A program made the position numbers and the translations under genes. Positions 19,992-29,865 of a stretch of 64,000 bases of DNA are shown here, piece after piece; position 1 is the stretch's first letter, and every line of letters begins with the position of its first letter. The DNA comes from Tilletiopsis washingtonensis (taxonomy: Eukaryota > Basidiomycota > Exobasidiomycetes > Entylomatales): positions 771,946-835,945 of the forward strand of contig NW_020312000.1 of NCBI RefSeq assembly GCF_003144115.1, written 5' to 3'. Below the pieces are notes generated by a model. It did not search any database. It was not told the DNA's origin and was given only the letters and a program-made list of their open reading frames with translations.

Positions 19992-21837
19992 TTAGAGGTT
20001 GAGCTGCTTCGGCTGCTCCCAGGTGAACTCGGAGCGGCCGAAGTGACCACCGGCAGCCGTCTTGGCGAAGATGGGCTGCTGCAGCTTGAGGTCGCGGATC
20101 AGGTATCCGGGCTGCGCGGAGCAAGCATGTCAGCACGGCAAGGGCACGCATCCTGCCTCGGCGCGCTCACCTTCAGGTTGAAGTTGTTCCGGATTATCTG
20201 CACCAGCTCCTCGTCGCTCTTCGAGCTCGTGCCGTACGAGTCGACGAACACGGAGAGCGGCTCAGCGACACCGCTGCGGGGCGCGAGAGGGTGTCAGCCG
20301 CTGTACCACTCCTGAATGACGCTTGCTGCACTCACATGGCGTACGAGAACTGCACGAGCACGCGGCGGGCAAGGCCGGCAGCGACCAGGCTCTTGGCGCA
20401 CCAGCGCGCAGCGTAAGCGGCCGAGCGGTCGACCTTGCTGAAGTCCTTGCCCGAGAAGGCACCGCCGCCGTGGGCGCCCCAGCCGCCGTACGTGTCGACG
20501 ATGATCTTGCGGCCCGTGACACCGGCGTCGCCCTGCGGGCCACCGATGACGAAGCGGCCCGAGGGCTGAATGTGGTAGATGGTCTGGTCGTCGAGCATGT
20601 CGGCGGGGATGACCTTCTTGATGATCTTCTCCATGATCTCCGTGCGCAGGTCGGCCGTGCTGATCTCCTCGGCGTGCTGCGTGCTGATGACGATCGTGTC
20701 GACGCGCACGGGCACCATGGCGCCGCCGTCCTTGCGGTACTGCACGGTGCACTGCGTCTTGCTGTCGGGGCGCAGCCAGCCGCACGAGCCGTCGCGGCGC
20801 GCGGCGCTCATGGCACTGTTGAGCTTGTGCGAGAGCATCAGGCTCAGCGGCATGAGCTCGGGCGTCTCGTCCGTGGCGTAGCCGAACATGATGCCCTGGT
20901 CACCGGCACCGTGCGCCTCGAGGTTGCCGTGGTCGAGACCCTGAGCAATGTCGGGCGACTGCTGCTCGATGGCGACGAGCACGTTGCACGTCTTGTAGTC
21001 GAAGCCCTTGTCCGAGTGGTCGTAGCCAATGTCGCGGATCTTGTTGCGAATCACCTTCTGGTAGTCGATGTGCGCCTTGGTCGTGATCTCGCCGAAGACC
21101 ATGATCATGCCCGTCTTGGTGGCCGTCTCGCAGGCGACCTTGGAGTAGGGGTCCTGCTCGAGGCATGCGTCCTGTAATGGCGCATCAGCAGCAGATCGTG
21201 GCCTGTGCATGCGGCAAAGGCAGACTCACGAGGATGGCGTCCGAGACCTGGTCGCAGATCTTGTCGGGGTGGCCCTCACCGACGGACTCGCTGCGTGGCC
21301 GCAAGCGTCAGCAGCGGCTCCAAAGACGCAGGAGTGGCCAAAGGCGGCGCGAGTGAGAGCAGTGCTGAGCAGTGCCGAGCAGTGCTGAGCAGTGCAAAGC
21401 GGAGAACGCAGCCCGGCACTGCAGCAGGCTCGCATGCCTGTAGAAGCTCGCAGACGCGCGAGCCAAGTCGCAGCACAGGCAGACCGAAAAGTCGCGCGCA
21501 AAGACGCAGCGAGCTCTGCACAGCCTTTGCGCGCTGAGAGCGCAGCATCTGCAGGCGCATCTGGCGCAGCGCAAGAGCAGCTGGGGAGTGCAGAATGCGG
21601 ATCTTCGCAGCGCGAGTGTGCAGCGCAGAGGCGATCTTGAGCTGCCACGACCGGATGTGCTGCAACACAAGCGCGCCAGAGAAGTAGAGCACAAGACGCC
21701 GAATCTCGTTTGTCGTGCGGCCTGCGGGGACATCTGCAGACGCTGGCCGAGCATGTGGAGCGCGCGACTCACGAGGTGAAGAGGAAGTGGCCCTGCGGCA
21801 GCGCCTTGCGTGCGCCGTTCTCCTGCGAAGCGACCAT
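19992..21837 (-). CDS. SAM2: S-adenosylmethionine synthetase
   Basis: This enzyme makes S-adenosylmethionine from methionine and ATP in the cytosol and supplies all methyl-transfer reactions. Five exons (21773-21837, 21230-21290, 20336-21171, 20171-20273, 19992-20111) join to 394 residues, the normal eukaryotic length. Signature motifs are [20 protein letters not shown], the MAT signature [18 protein letters not shown], the phosphate-binding [33 protein letters not shown], and the C-terminal [12 protein letters not shown]. The start (CAACATGGTCGC) gives [11 protein letters not shown]. The first intron (21291-21772) is 482 nt, about eight times the local norm, and holds a 10-bp tandem repeat. 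The gene is divergent from NAM9. SAM1 and SAM2 cannot be told apart from this window. Confidence 0.97.
21361..21400. repeat. 10-bp tandem repeat inside SAM synthetase intron 1
   Basis: Four consecutive 10-bp units (AGTGCTGAGC, AGTGCCGAGC, AGTGCTGAGC, AGTGCAAAGC on the plus strand) lie in the middle of the long first intron. Confidence 0.85.
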
Positions 21838-22542
21838 GTTGGATGTGATGTGGTGGGTGGGTGTAGTGGAAGGGGTGGATGATGGGGTCGGGAAGATGAA
21901 TGTGTGCGAGTGCGAGCTGGCGGTGCATGCTTGCTCGACGCTGCTGCAGCAGCGCACGCTCGCGAGGCAGAAGAACGCACGTGTGGAACGTGCGGTCGCC
22001 GAGCCGCCGACCCGGGCACGCGAGCAGTGTGTTCCTCCGCCGCACTGAGGATCCGCTTTCTTCGCGCGCGCGAGGGGCGTGCCCGACATCCGGGCCGCGC
22101 TGCCCAAACTCCAGCCGCGCTCCCATGTCGCCTCGCCGCTTGCCAGCGTGTCACACCTGCAGCGCCAGCCTCAGCTTGACACGAGGCAGAGTCCACCTCT
22201 GTGCGCTGCAGCGATGTCGAGATGCCCGACTGCGCGCTGGAGACGGCGCCCCGGACGCGGCCCCGAGATCAGGCGGCAGCGCTGGCAATCAGAATTCAGC
22301 AGCTCGCAGCCGCGCACGCCATCCGGCGCCGTCCTTCTCGGGCGAGAGCGGCCGCGTCGCGCCGGGCCGCGCCTGCTGCTCCCACGGAAGTGCCCGGCGG
22401 GGTCACGTGGGCCGGGGCGCGTCTGGCCTCAGCCGCCGCTGCTTCTCGCCGGCGCGGCCCTCTCTCTCTCTCCACCTCTCCTCTCCCGCTCCTCTCCACA
22501 CTTGTCTCGCCTCGGCCAGCCGGGCCGCCACACCTGCCCAGC
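21838..22542. other. Divergent promoter region, SAM synthetase / NAM9
   Basis: This is a 0.7-kb bidirectional spacer. The side next to NAM9 carries a pyrimidine-rich block (CTCTCTCTCTCCACCTCTCC, about 22460-22480). A GGTGGGTGTAG-rich block lies near the SAM synthetase start. No further gene was recognised. Confidence 0.5.
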
Positions 22543-24184
22543 ATGCGCAAGCCAAGACTCTTCGCGCACGACCCCAAGGGCATCCTGCCGCGCATGGTGC
22601 GTGTCCGCCGAGCGGCGGAGAAGGAGCAAGGCGCCAGCGAGAAGGTTGCGCCGGGACAGAGGCAAGGCATCGCTCTGCGTAGCAGGGAACGGGGCCGCAG
22701 CGGCCGCTGCAGAGGTGCCCAGAAGCAGGCGCTGCGCTGCTGCCGTGCACCTCGGCGGAATGGCTTGGTCCCCAGCCTCGCTGCACGAGAGATCAGCGAT
22801 CAGAAGGCGGCTCGGCGGGCAGCGGCCACTGGCGCTCCTAGCTGCTCTGGCTCGGCTCGGCTGGGTGTAGAGGAGACACGGCTGCATGCGTCCTCTCTCT
22901 GCTGCTTCGACCGCCGTCGCTGGGACTGACACCCGCCCCCACAGTCCTGGTCCCCACACAACCTCTACAACCTCCTCTCCCGCTCGCTCGTGCCGCTGAA
23001 CCGCGCGCAGACGTCCTTCCGCGACACGGCCGACACGATGTACCAGCAGCGGTGGCGGTCGAAGCGCTTCCTGCGCGCCTACCACGGCGACTGGATCCCC
23101 GAGCGGCGCTTCAAGCGCTGGTTCCTGCCCACGTCGCTGCCCTCGCTGCTGCAGAAGCGCCAGTCGGCCCTCTCCGCCTCGTCGTCGCAGGCTGGCGGGC
23201 AGCAGCAGCGCGAGGCCAGCGCAGAGGAGCGCATGCCCGTCGCATCGCTCTTCATGCGCGACGTCGAGCGCCGCGTCGACACGACGCTCTTCCGCGCCTG
23301 CTTTGCGCGCAGCGCGTACGAGGCGCGCGGACTGGTGGTGCAGGGACATGTGCAGGTGAACGGCGCCAAGGTGAGTGTATGCAGAAGCTCGCATGTGGCG
23401 GGAAAGAGCGGCTTGGTGTACACGGGTAGCTTGCAGCGATCCGGAGGAGTGCTCTTGCTTCTGCGCTGCATGGCTGACTCGTGCGCTGCAGGTGACAAAC
23501 CCGAACCACCTGCTGCAGCCGGGCGACCTCGTCAGCGTGACGCCGGCGGCCATTCCGATGCTCAACCCGGCGCTGGCGCCTCACCTGATTGCAGCCGGCG
23601 GCTCCTCTGCGTACGGCGATGTGCCTGTCGCGCCCGAGTCCACTGCTGCGGACCCGGCGAAGCGCGAGCCCGAGTCTGCTGCTGCGGAGGTGAAGCGCGA
23701 GATCAGCTCGCGCGTTGCGCCGCCGCTGCCCAAGGGCGTGCTGCCCTTCACGCTGCCGGCGTACGCTGCACCACACCTCTTCGTGCCCGGCCACCTCGAG
23801 GTCAGCTTCGCCACCTGCTCGCTCATCTTCCTGCGCGAGCCGACGATCCTCACTGCGCGCGGCGGGCGCGGCGCCGACGAGCGGGCAGAGGCACCTGCCG
23901 AGTCGCGCTTCCACTCCGACTTGGCATCACCATATGCTGCCGGCGGCGATCTCTTCGCGCTGGCATGGGAGCACTACGCGCGGGCAGCGCCGCGCATGCG
24001 TGCCGAGGTGCGGCGGGAGCGCGAGGAGGCACGCACGAAGCGCAACGGCTTCGAGAGCGAGCGTGCACAGGGCCGCTGGAGCCTGCGCCGCGCCATGCGC
24101 CGCGGCGTTCTGCGCTCGCTGCTGGGCGGCGAGAGCATGCCGGGCAAGACGTCGCACCGGAGTGTCAGTGGGACGCAGAGCTAA
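22543..24184 (+). CDS. NAM9: Mitochondrial small-subunit ribosomal protein uS4m (Nam9)
   Basis: This is the S4 protein of the mitochondrial small ribosomal subunit, involved in early 15S rRNA assembly and decoding fidelity. Three exons (22543-22596, 22945-23370, 23492-24184) give 390 residues. The N-terminus MRKPRLFAHDPKGILPRM-SWSPHNLYNL is the fungal Nam9 start. The S4 RNA-binding domain is visible as RRVDTTLFRACFARSAYEAR, then LVVQGHVQVNGAKVTNPNHL and LLQPGDLVSVTP, directly across the exon 2/3 junction. After it comes a variable insert (AESTAADP region), then HLEVSFATCSLIFLREPT and a basic C-terminal helix (VRREREEARTKRNGF). Intron 1 is 348 nt, unusually long here, and splits the protein after 18 codons. 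The family call is firm. Confidence 0.92.
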
Positions 24185-24655
24185 TGTGATGACATCTCCT
24201 GGTACTCCTTGCGTGTGTCCCGTGTCTTCGTGGCCGGCGTGGTCGAAGAAGTGCGTCCTAGACACTCCTGCGTGACCATCGATGTACTTGTGATCCGCCC
24301 CCATGCGCTTCCTAGGGGCAAGCACGCCAGGCCTCAGCCAGCGGCTGCTGTGACGCGACCCCCACCTGTTTAGTGGTACATGCGCGCCTAGCCTGCTCAT
24401 CGTCAGCACGTCCTGAGGCCGACTTCTTGTTGTGACAGGCCGAGGCTGCCTCCACCCTTCTGATGGCCTCGTCGACTCCTGCATCTTTGCTCTTGTCGCC
24501 AGCATGTCGCTCTGTGGGCGCTTCACAGCTTCGTCTGGGAGCGCGGCGCGCCAGAGTCGCGCGCGTCATGTGCGGCGGGAGCAGAACGCGCGCCTTTCTG
24601 CCTTGCAACCACCACCGTCAAGCACACCAAGGCCGCAGCTGAGAGGCGCCACAGC
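24185..24655. other. Intergenic spacer, 0.47 kb
   Basis: This lies between the NAM9 stop and the next plus-strand start. It is more AT-rich than average near 24185-24300, consistent with a NAM9 3' end, and then holds a promoter. Nothing else was seen. Confidence 0.5.
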
Positions 24656-25764
24656 ATGCCAGCGCCACTGCCGCCGCGCAGCACGCCCTTCTCGCCGCTG
24701 CCCGGCAGTCCGAGCGTGTCGAGCCGCCACGTCTCGCGCGGCTCGCCCACGCCCGACGCTCGCGCCGGCACGCCCGGCGCGGGGAGCAGCGCTGCGACCG
24801 GCTTCGGCCTGCTGGGCCGCGACGACGAGACGACGTACCACCGCCGCCTGCGCAGCTTGATCGATGACCATCTGACTGCTCGGCGCACGTGGGAGCGCTG
24901 CGTCAGCGACGATGCCGCTCGCGTCGTTGCTGAGATCTCGACCAAGGCACGCGCCCTGGAGTCAGTTCATCCGGCAGACGGTGCCCAGGCGTCGCTGACC
25001 CTTGCTGGCCAACAGCGACGCGCTGGCTCTGTCTCATTCTGCTGCCGGCCGGCAAGCGACGCTCGGTGCCGCGCTCGACGAGCTTGAGGACGAGGTGGCA
25101 GACCTTGCAGACGTGATGGCCCGCGTGGTGAGTCTGGCGCAACACCCGACTGCTGCGCAAGGCTGACCCTCTCATCACAGCACAAGGCGAACTCGCGCCT
25201 GCAGATGCTCGGTGACAATGCGCAGACTCTGCTCGTTGACGCCACTCGCGCAAAGGGCCCCGAGTTCACGATGCAAGAAGCGATGTGGGGCACGTGGACG
25301 CTCGCGCAGTTTGGTGCGTGTGACCCTCTAGCCTCGCAACGAGCGCAGCTGACCTCGGCACAGTCGCATACCTGGGCGAGCTGAGCGGGCAATACGTGCT
25401 CCAGTCCGCGCATCTGCGCATCCTCGCAAGACAGCTGACAGCCGAGGGCTGCGCACCCGCCCGGCCCTCCGCGGCGACAGCTGCAAAGCTGCGCAAGCGC
25501 GGCAAAGCCAGCGGCGGCGGCTCGAGCGACGAGGGCTCGGGCGACGAGAGCAGCGATGCGTCTGACGACGACGCTGCCGGCGCCGGCTTGCGGCGCAGCG
25601 GCTCGGCGTCGGCGCGCAAGCTGCGAGGCAAGCTGCGCGAGCGCGTGCTGGAAGAGTGGGGCAGCTGGCGCTACGTCGTCGAGAGCGGACCGCACAGCGG
25701 CAAGCTGCTCGAGGAGGTGTGCGAGGTCGAAGTCGGGCGATGGGCGGAGAGCAATGCACGATGA
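24656..25764 (+). CDS. Conserved-looking protein of unknown function, 316 residues
   Basis: Four exons (24656-24960, 25016-25127, 25181-25313, 25364-25764) are joined by three short introns and frame is preserved throughout. The first donor is GTCAGT, a less common form. I do not recognise the family. After a Pro/Ser-rich N-terminus (about 55 residues) there is a helical region: TTYHRRLRSLIDDHLTARRT, ARVVAEISTKARALE, and LGAALDELEDEVADLADVMA with heptad-like spacing. Then comes a dense block, SRLQMLGDNAQTLLVDATRA and KGPEFTMQEAMWGTWTLAQF, and then VAYLGELSGQYVLQSAHLR. An acidic Ser/Asp insert follows, then a C-terminal block (LEEWGSWRYVVESGPHSGK). No signal peptide or membrane segment is visible. 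It may be a coiled-coil structural or adaptor protein. Confidence 0.75.
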
Positions 25765-26181
25765 CCCACGCGGCGCACGCAGCTCTTCACACACGGCGAT
25801 GTAAATTGCGGGGGAGAGACGATGTGTCTGGGGTAATGAGGTGCTGGCCGGGCTGAGAGGAGCCGAGGGTGACGGGACGCGGGCGCAGGCGCTGCACCAC
25901 TGGCGCTGGAAGCAGGCCAGAGGCGAGTGCGCCGCGCGGCGACGGACGCCAAATAAGAATGACTCGTGGGGCGTGACGCGGGAGCCACAGAATCGGGAAG
26001 GGGAGATGTCGTGAAGGCTTGCGAAGAAGCGCGGTATCATCTATGCGTGAGAGGGTTCGTGAGGGATTCGAGAAGATGCTCGTGGATCGAAGGGACGCCC
26101 GGCGTGCATCAAGGACGGGGAGGGAGAATGGCCGAGTTCGTGCCGCCGCTGCCCAGCTGCTTGGGTCCGCGCTGTGGGAAG
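25765..26181. other. Convergent 3' intergenic spacer
   Basis: This 417-bp spacer lies between the stops of two convergent genes and presumably holds both 3' untranslated regions. No gene was recognised. Confidence 0.5.
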
Positions 26182-29100
26182 CTATGGCGTCAGCAGCAGT
26201 TCGCGAGCAGGCAGCACCGTGCTACTCACACGGATGGTGACGAGGAACGCGAAGACGACCATGAGGGTGAAGCTGACCCACGTCGTCGCCCACGTGGCCG
26301 CATCGTGGCTGGCGACCTTGACGCGCTGCTTGACCATCTCCGGCTTGTAGCGGGCGCGCGTGTCGACAGGGAAGAAGTTCATGCCGCGGCGGGAAGGCTG
26401 GCGGTTCGGGTCGAGGTCGAGTAGCTCAAACTGCTCGTCGGACGAGCCGCCCGTCTTGTCCTCTGCGTCGGACGCTTCGCCACGGCGGCGCACAAGGGTG
26501 CTCGACGTCGCCTGGCCCTTGCTGGGCGAGCCGTACGACTGCTGCCGGATCATGGCAGCGCCGACACGGCGGCCGACGCTGCGCTGCTGCTGCTGCTGTG
26601 GCGACTGCCGCTGCTGCATGGCGCGCCTGTGCCGAGCAGGCGAGATGGCGAGGGCGCGAGCGGTGGCTTCGCGGTCGAGAGAGCGCGCCATGGCCGAGTC
26701 GGCGTCCTCGGCGTCGAGGCCGAGCGCAACGGCCTTGTCGGCGTCCATCTGGCCGGCCAGCACGCGTGCCTTGAGGCCGTCGAGACGCTTCTGGCGCAGC
26801 AGGTCCGTGAGACGGCCGCGCGCGTCGATCTGCTCGGCGCTCTCGATCTGCCGATACGACGAGGACGGCGGAAGGCCCTCGCGCATCTTGCCCTTGCCCG
26901 TGCGTCTGCTTGCCGAGTCGCTCTTCTTGACCCAGCCGAGCAGGCTGGTGCGCGACTTCTTGGCCGCAGCCAGCAGACCGAGACGGCGCGCCTCGGACTC
27001 GGTGATGGGCTGTCCGAAGTCGTCGTCGTCGGCCCAGTGCACCGGACGCAGGCGCGTGGCGCTCTCGAGCAGGTCGTACGACTCGTGATTCGTCATGACG
27101 TCGTCGCGAAGCGCTCCGCGAGGGACGAGCTCCTCGTTCGGGTCCGGCCACTCGCCGTCGGCGGCAGGAGACAATTGACGCTGCAGCTCGAAGTCGAGAC
27201 TCGGCACGAGCATCTGGTCAGCGTCGCTTCCGGCCGTCAGCAGGCGCTGCGGCGCGGCAACGACGGTGCTGGTGCTCGAGACGGACCAGCGCAGGTCGGC
27301 AATGTCCGACTCGGCCGCCTCACTTGGAGCGCGCAAGCTGGCAGAGCTGGCGATCGGACGCAGCAGGCGGCCGAGACGCGCTGGCGACCAGTTTGAGGCA
27401 GGCTTGTCAAGCTCCGAGAGCTGCATGTCGCTGTCGTTTCCCGGCTGCGCTCCGCTCGCCGCCTGGGTCCAGTGCGCCAGCTCGCTGGTCATCTGCAGCG
27501 ACGTGTCGCCAAGCTCACTGCCGAGCGTCTGACGGCCGTTCCAGACAGATGTGGCGGACTCGCTCATCGCCTCGTCGATCGAGCTGTCGGCGCTGGGCGA
27601 AGCGGACATGCCGTGCATGGGCAGCTCGATGCTCGAGCGCGAGCCGTCACCATCGCTGGCCATGCTGCCGCTGCTGGACGCGCGGCGCAGCTTGCGCGAG
27701 ACAGTGGCGCCGTACTTGCGCGCGTCGTTGGGGCCAAGCGAGCCGGCACTAAAGGGCTGCTGCTCCTCCCACTCTGCGTCCTGACGGCGACGGGCGGCAA
27801 GATCCTCCATGCTAGGCGTAATGAGAATGCGAGGACGAGTTAGGCCGCTGCCGAGACGACCCTTGCGGAAGGCGCGCGGCGACGAGGCGGCGCTGCTGGC
27901 GGCGCTGCTTGCCAGTGACGAGCCGGTGTTCGAGCGCGAGATGTCGCCGGGCGACTGGGATGCCTCACGGCGCAGCGCCGCACGGATGGTGCGGCGGCCC
28001 TCGATGATATGGCGATTGCCAGCAGCTCGTCGACGCAGCGCCGAGGGACTCAGACCACCAAGCGAGTGATGTGTCTCGTTGAACGTCTCATCGCCGCCGT
28101 ACGCCGAGCTCGCCTCGACGGCATCGTAGGCATCACGGATGCGCTCGCCCTCCTGCAGCGCGCGACCGAGTCTGCCGTCCATCTCGGTGCCCGCCTGCGC
28201 CAGAGCGGCGTTGGTGTCCTCGAGCTCCTTGATCTTGGCAAGAAGCTGCGCCACGAGCGCCCGCTCGCTGGCGCTCTCGCCATGTGCTTGTCCGAGAATG
28301 GCCGACGAGACGGACGGCGGCATGCCAGCCTCATCGCCAGTCGCGCCGCCGAGGCGCTCCGTGTCGGCCTTGAGCATGGCACTGAGCCGAGCGGAGGAAG
28401 GGCTCGTGGAAGGCAGAGAGCCATCCGAGACACGCGGACTGCCACTCAGGTCGGTCATGCTCCAGAGATCGTTGCGCGAGCGGCGGCGCCACTGCTTGCG
28501 CTTCTGCTCGGCACCGCTGTCCGTCGACTCGGTCTCGCCGCTGCGCTCGAGCTCGTCGTTACGGTTCGTCGCCGCCTCAAGTTCGCCGCGCAGGCCTTCG
28601 ATCTCGCGGTTCAGCTTGCGCAGACGCCGGCTGCCGGCCGCCTTGGCCTCTTCGGCCTCGTCCTGCAGCTCAGCCAGCTGCGCGAGGAGAACGTCGTTCT
28701 GGCCGCTGAGCATCTCTAGCTGGCGCTGGGCGTCGGCAGCGACGGCGGCGGCGATGGCGTTCGACGAGAGGGTGGAGGACGTCTTGCGGTGGCGGTTTGA
28801 GGCCGTCGACTGCTGGCTGTTGGCCGGAGAGGACGAGCCCGACGCAATTAGACCAGCCTGGCTCGGCTGCCAGGAACGGCCCTCAGGGGTCCTCGGGCGC
28901 GCAAAGACCGAGTCGAGTGCCGGCCGGCGCTGGGGCGACGCATGCGAGTGCTCGCGACTACGCGACGGTGCTGCAGCCTGCTGCGAGGCAAAATAGTCGC
29001 CTGAGAGCGTAGGCGTGGGCATCGGCGTCTCATCGTCGTCAAGGTCGCCGCGCTGCGAGTTGCAATCGATGTCCGTCGTCGGCGGCGAGTAGGTGGCCTG

Positions 29101-29865
29101 CTCATTGAGGTTGATCGTGCTCGAGAGGCGCGTCAAGATGCCAACGTGCTTGCTGCGCAGGCTAATGTTCTTGTCCAGCAGCGCCTTGCCGATGGCAGCC
29201 GCGATGCCAAGGTCGCGCTCACGCTCGCGGATCACCTGGTTTGCCTGCTTGAGCAGCGCCTCGAGCTCCTCGCGCGGCAGGCCGCCCACCCACTCCTCGT
29301 CCAGCTCTTCGTCCGACGACGCCCCGAGCTCGCACTCATCTGCGTAGCCAGGCTTCACCGTGTCGTCAGAACGCAGGTCTTCGGAACGCAAGCTGAGACT
29401 CGGCAGCTCTACTCCGTCAGAGTCCGGCGCCGTCTGGCCGTGCTCGTCCGCAGCGTTCAGCAGGGCGCGCGAGAGCTTGCGCCCGAGCCTGCGGCCCAAG
29501 CTGCCGCCGACGGACGGAGTTTCCGCGGTCAAACGGCGCGGCGACCCTGCCGCCGAGCCAGGTGCCGCCTCGCCAGTAGCGGTGGACGACCTGCGGCGAG
29601 GGTGTGCCGGCCAGGCCGAGGACGTGCGGCCGAGCGCCGCGGCGAGGTCCACCGGCAGGTCGAGGTCCAGATCGCGGTCAAAGGCGCGGCCGGGCGACGA
29701 GTGCACGGCGCGATTGAGCAGCGGCGAGGGCTGCAGCGTCGCCGAGCCGCTGGGCGCATGCGATGCCTGCTCGTCGGCGAGCGACGCCTGCTGGCGGCCG
29801 CTGGGCCGCCGCACGCCCGGCGGACGAGGCTTGGAGAGGCGCGCACCCGCGGCCTCGGAGAGCAT
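26182..29865 (-). CDS. Large intronless coiled-coil protein with C-terminal tail anchor
   Basis: One exon encodes 1227 residues from the ATG at 29863-29865 (GCGGCCATGC); the frame stays open upstream to 30150. The N-terminal 200 residues are disordered and basic. Next comes an acidic linker and a helical block, LPREELEALLKQANQVIRER and ERDLGIAAAIGKALLDKN. Its ERDLxxAAxIGxxLLxxN pattern resembles the N-terminal domain of HAP1/Milton-type trafficking adaptors. A second coiled coil (LSGQNDVLLAQLAELQDEAE with LRKLNREIEGLRGELEAATN) follows, then about 700 Ser-rich residues with many SP/SR sites. The last 60 residues hold FFPVDTRARYKPEMVKQRVK and one hydrophobic segment, TTWVSFTLMVVFAFLVTIRV, close to the C-terminus. 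This suggests a tail-anchored organelle adaptor or scaffold. The HAP1-like similarity is by eye only. Confidence 0.75.
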   Translation of the reverse strand: MLSEAAGARLSKPRPPGVRRPSGRQQASLADEQASHAPSGSATLQPSPLLNRAVHSSPGRAFDRDLDLDLPVDLAAALGRTSSAWPAHPRRRSSTATGEAAPGSAAGSPRRLTAETPSVGGSLGRRLGRKLSRALLNAADEHGQTAPDSDGVELPSLSLRSEDLRSDDTVKPGYADECELGASSDEELDEEWVGGLPREELEALLKQANQVIRERERDLGIAAAIGKALLDKNISLRSKHVGILTRLSSTINLNEQATYSPPTTDIDCNSQRGDLDDDETPMPTPTLSGDYFASQQAAAPSRSREHSHASPQRRPALDSVFARPRTPEGRSWQPSQAGLIASGSSSPANSQQSTASNRHRKTSSTLSSNAIAAAVAADAQRQLEMLSGQNDVLLAQLAELQDEAEEAKAAGSRRLRKLNREIEGLRGELEAATNRNDELERSGETESTDSGAEQKRKQWRRRSRNDLWSMTDLSGSPRVSDGSLPSTSPSSARLSAMLKADTERLGGATGDEAGMPPSVSSAILGQAHGESASERALVAQLLAKIKELEDTNAALAQAGTEMDGRLGRALQEGERIRDAYDAVEASSAYGGDETFNETHHSLGGLSPSALRRRAAGNRHIIEGRRTIRAALRREASQSPGDISRSNTGSSLASSAASSAASSPRAFRKGRLGSGLTRPRILITPSMEDLAARRRQDAEWEEQQPFSAGSLGPNDARKYGATVSRKLRRASSSGSMASDGDGSRSSIELPMHGMSASPSADSSIDEAMSESATSVWNGRQTLGSELGDTSLQMTSELAHWTQAASGAQPGNDSDMQLSELDKPASNWSPARLGRLLRPIASSASLRAPSEAAESDIADLRWSVSSTSTVVAAPQRLLTAGSDADQMLVPSLDFELQRQLSPAADGEWPDPNEELVPRGALRDDVMTNHESYDLLESATRLRPVHWADDDDFGQPITESEARRLGLLAAAKKSRTSLLGWVKKSDSASRRTGKGKMREGLPPSSSYRQIESAEQIDARGRLTDLLRQKRLDGLKARVLAGQMDADKAVALGLDAEDADSAMARSLDREATARALAISPARHRRAMQQRQSPQQQQQRSVGRRVGAAMIRQQSYGSPSKGQATSSTLVRRRGEASDAEDKTGGSSDEQFELLDLDPNRQPSRRGMNFFPVDTRARYKPEMVKQRVKVASHDAATWATTWVSFTLMVVFAFLVTIRVSSTVLPARELLLTP

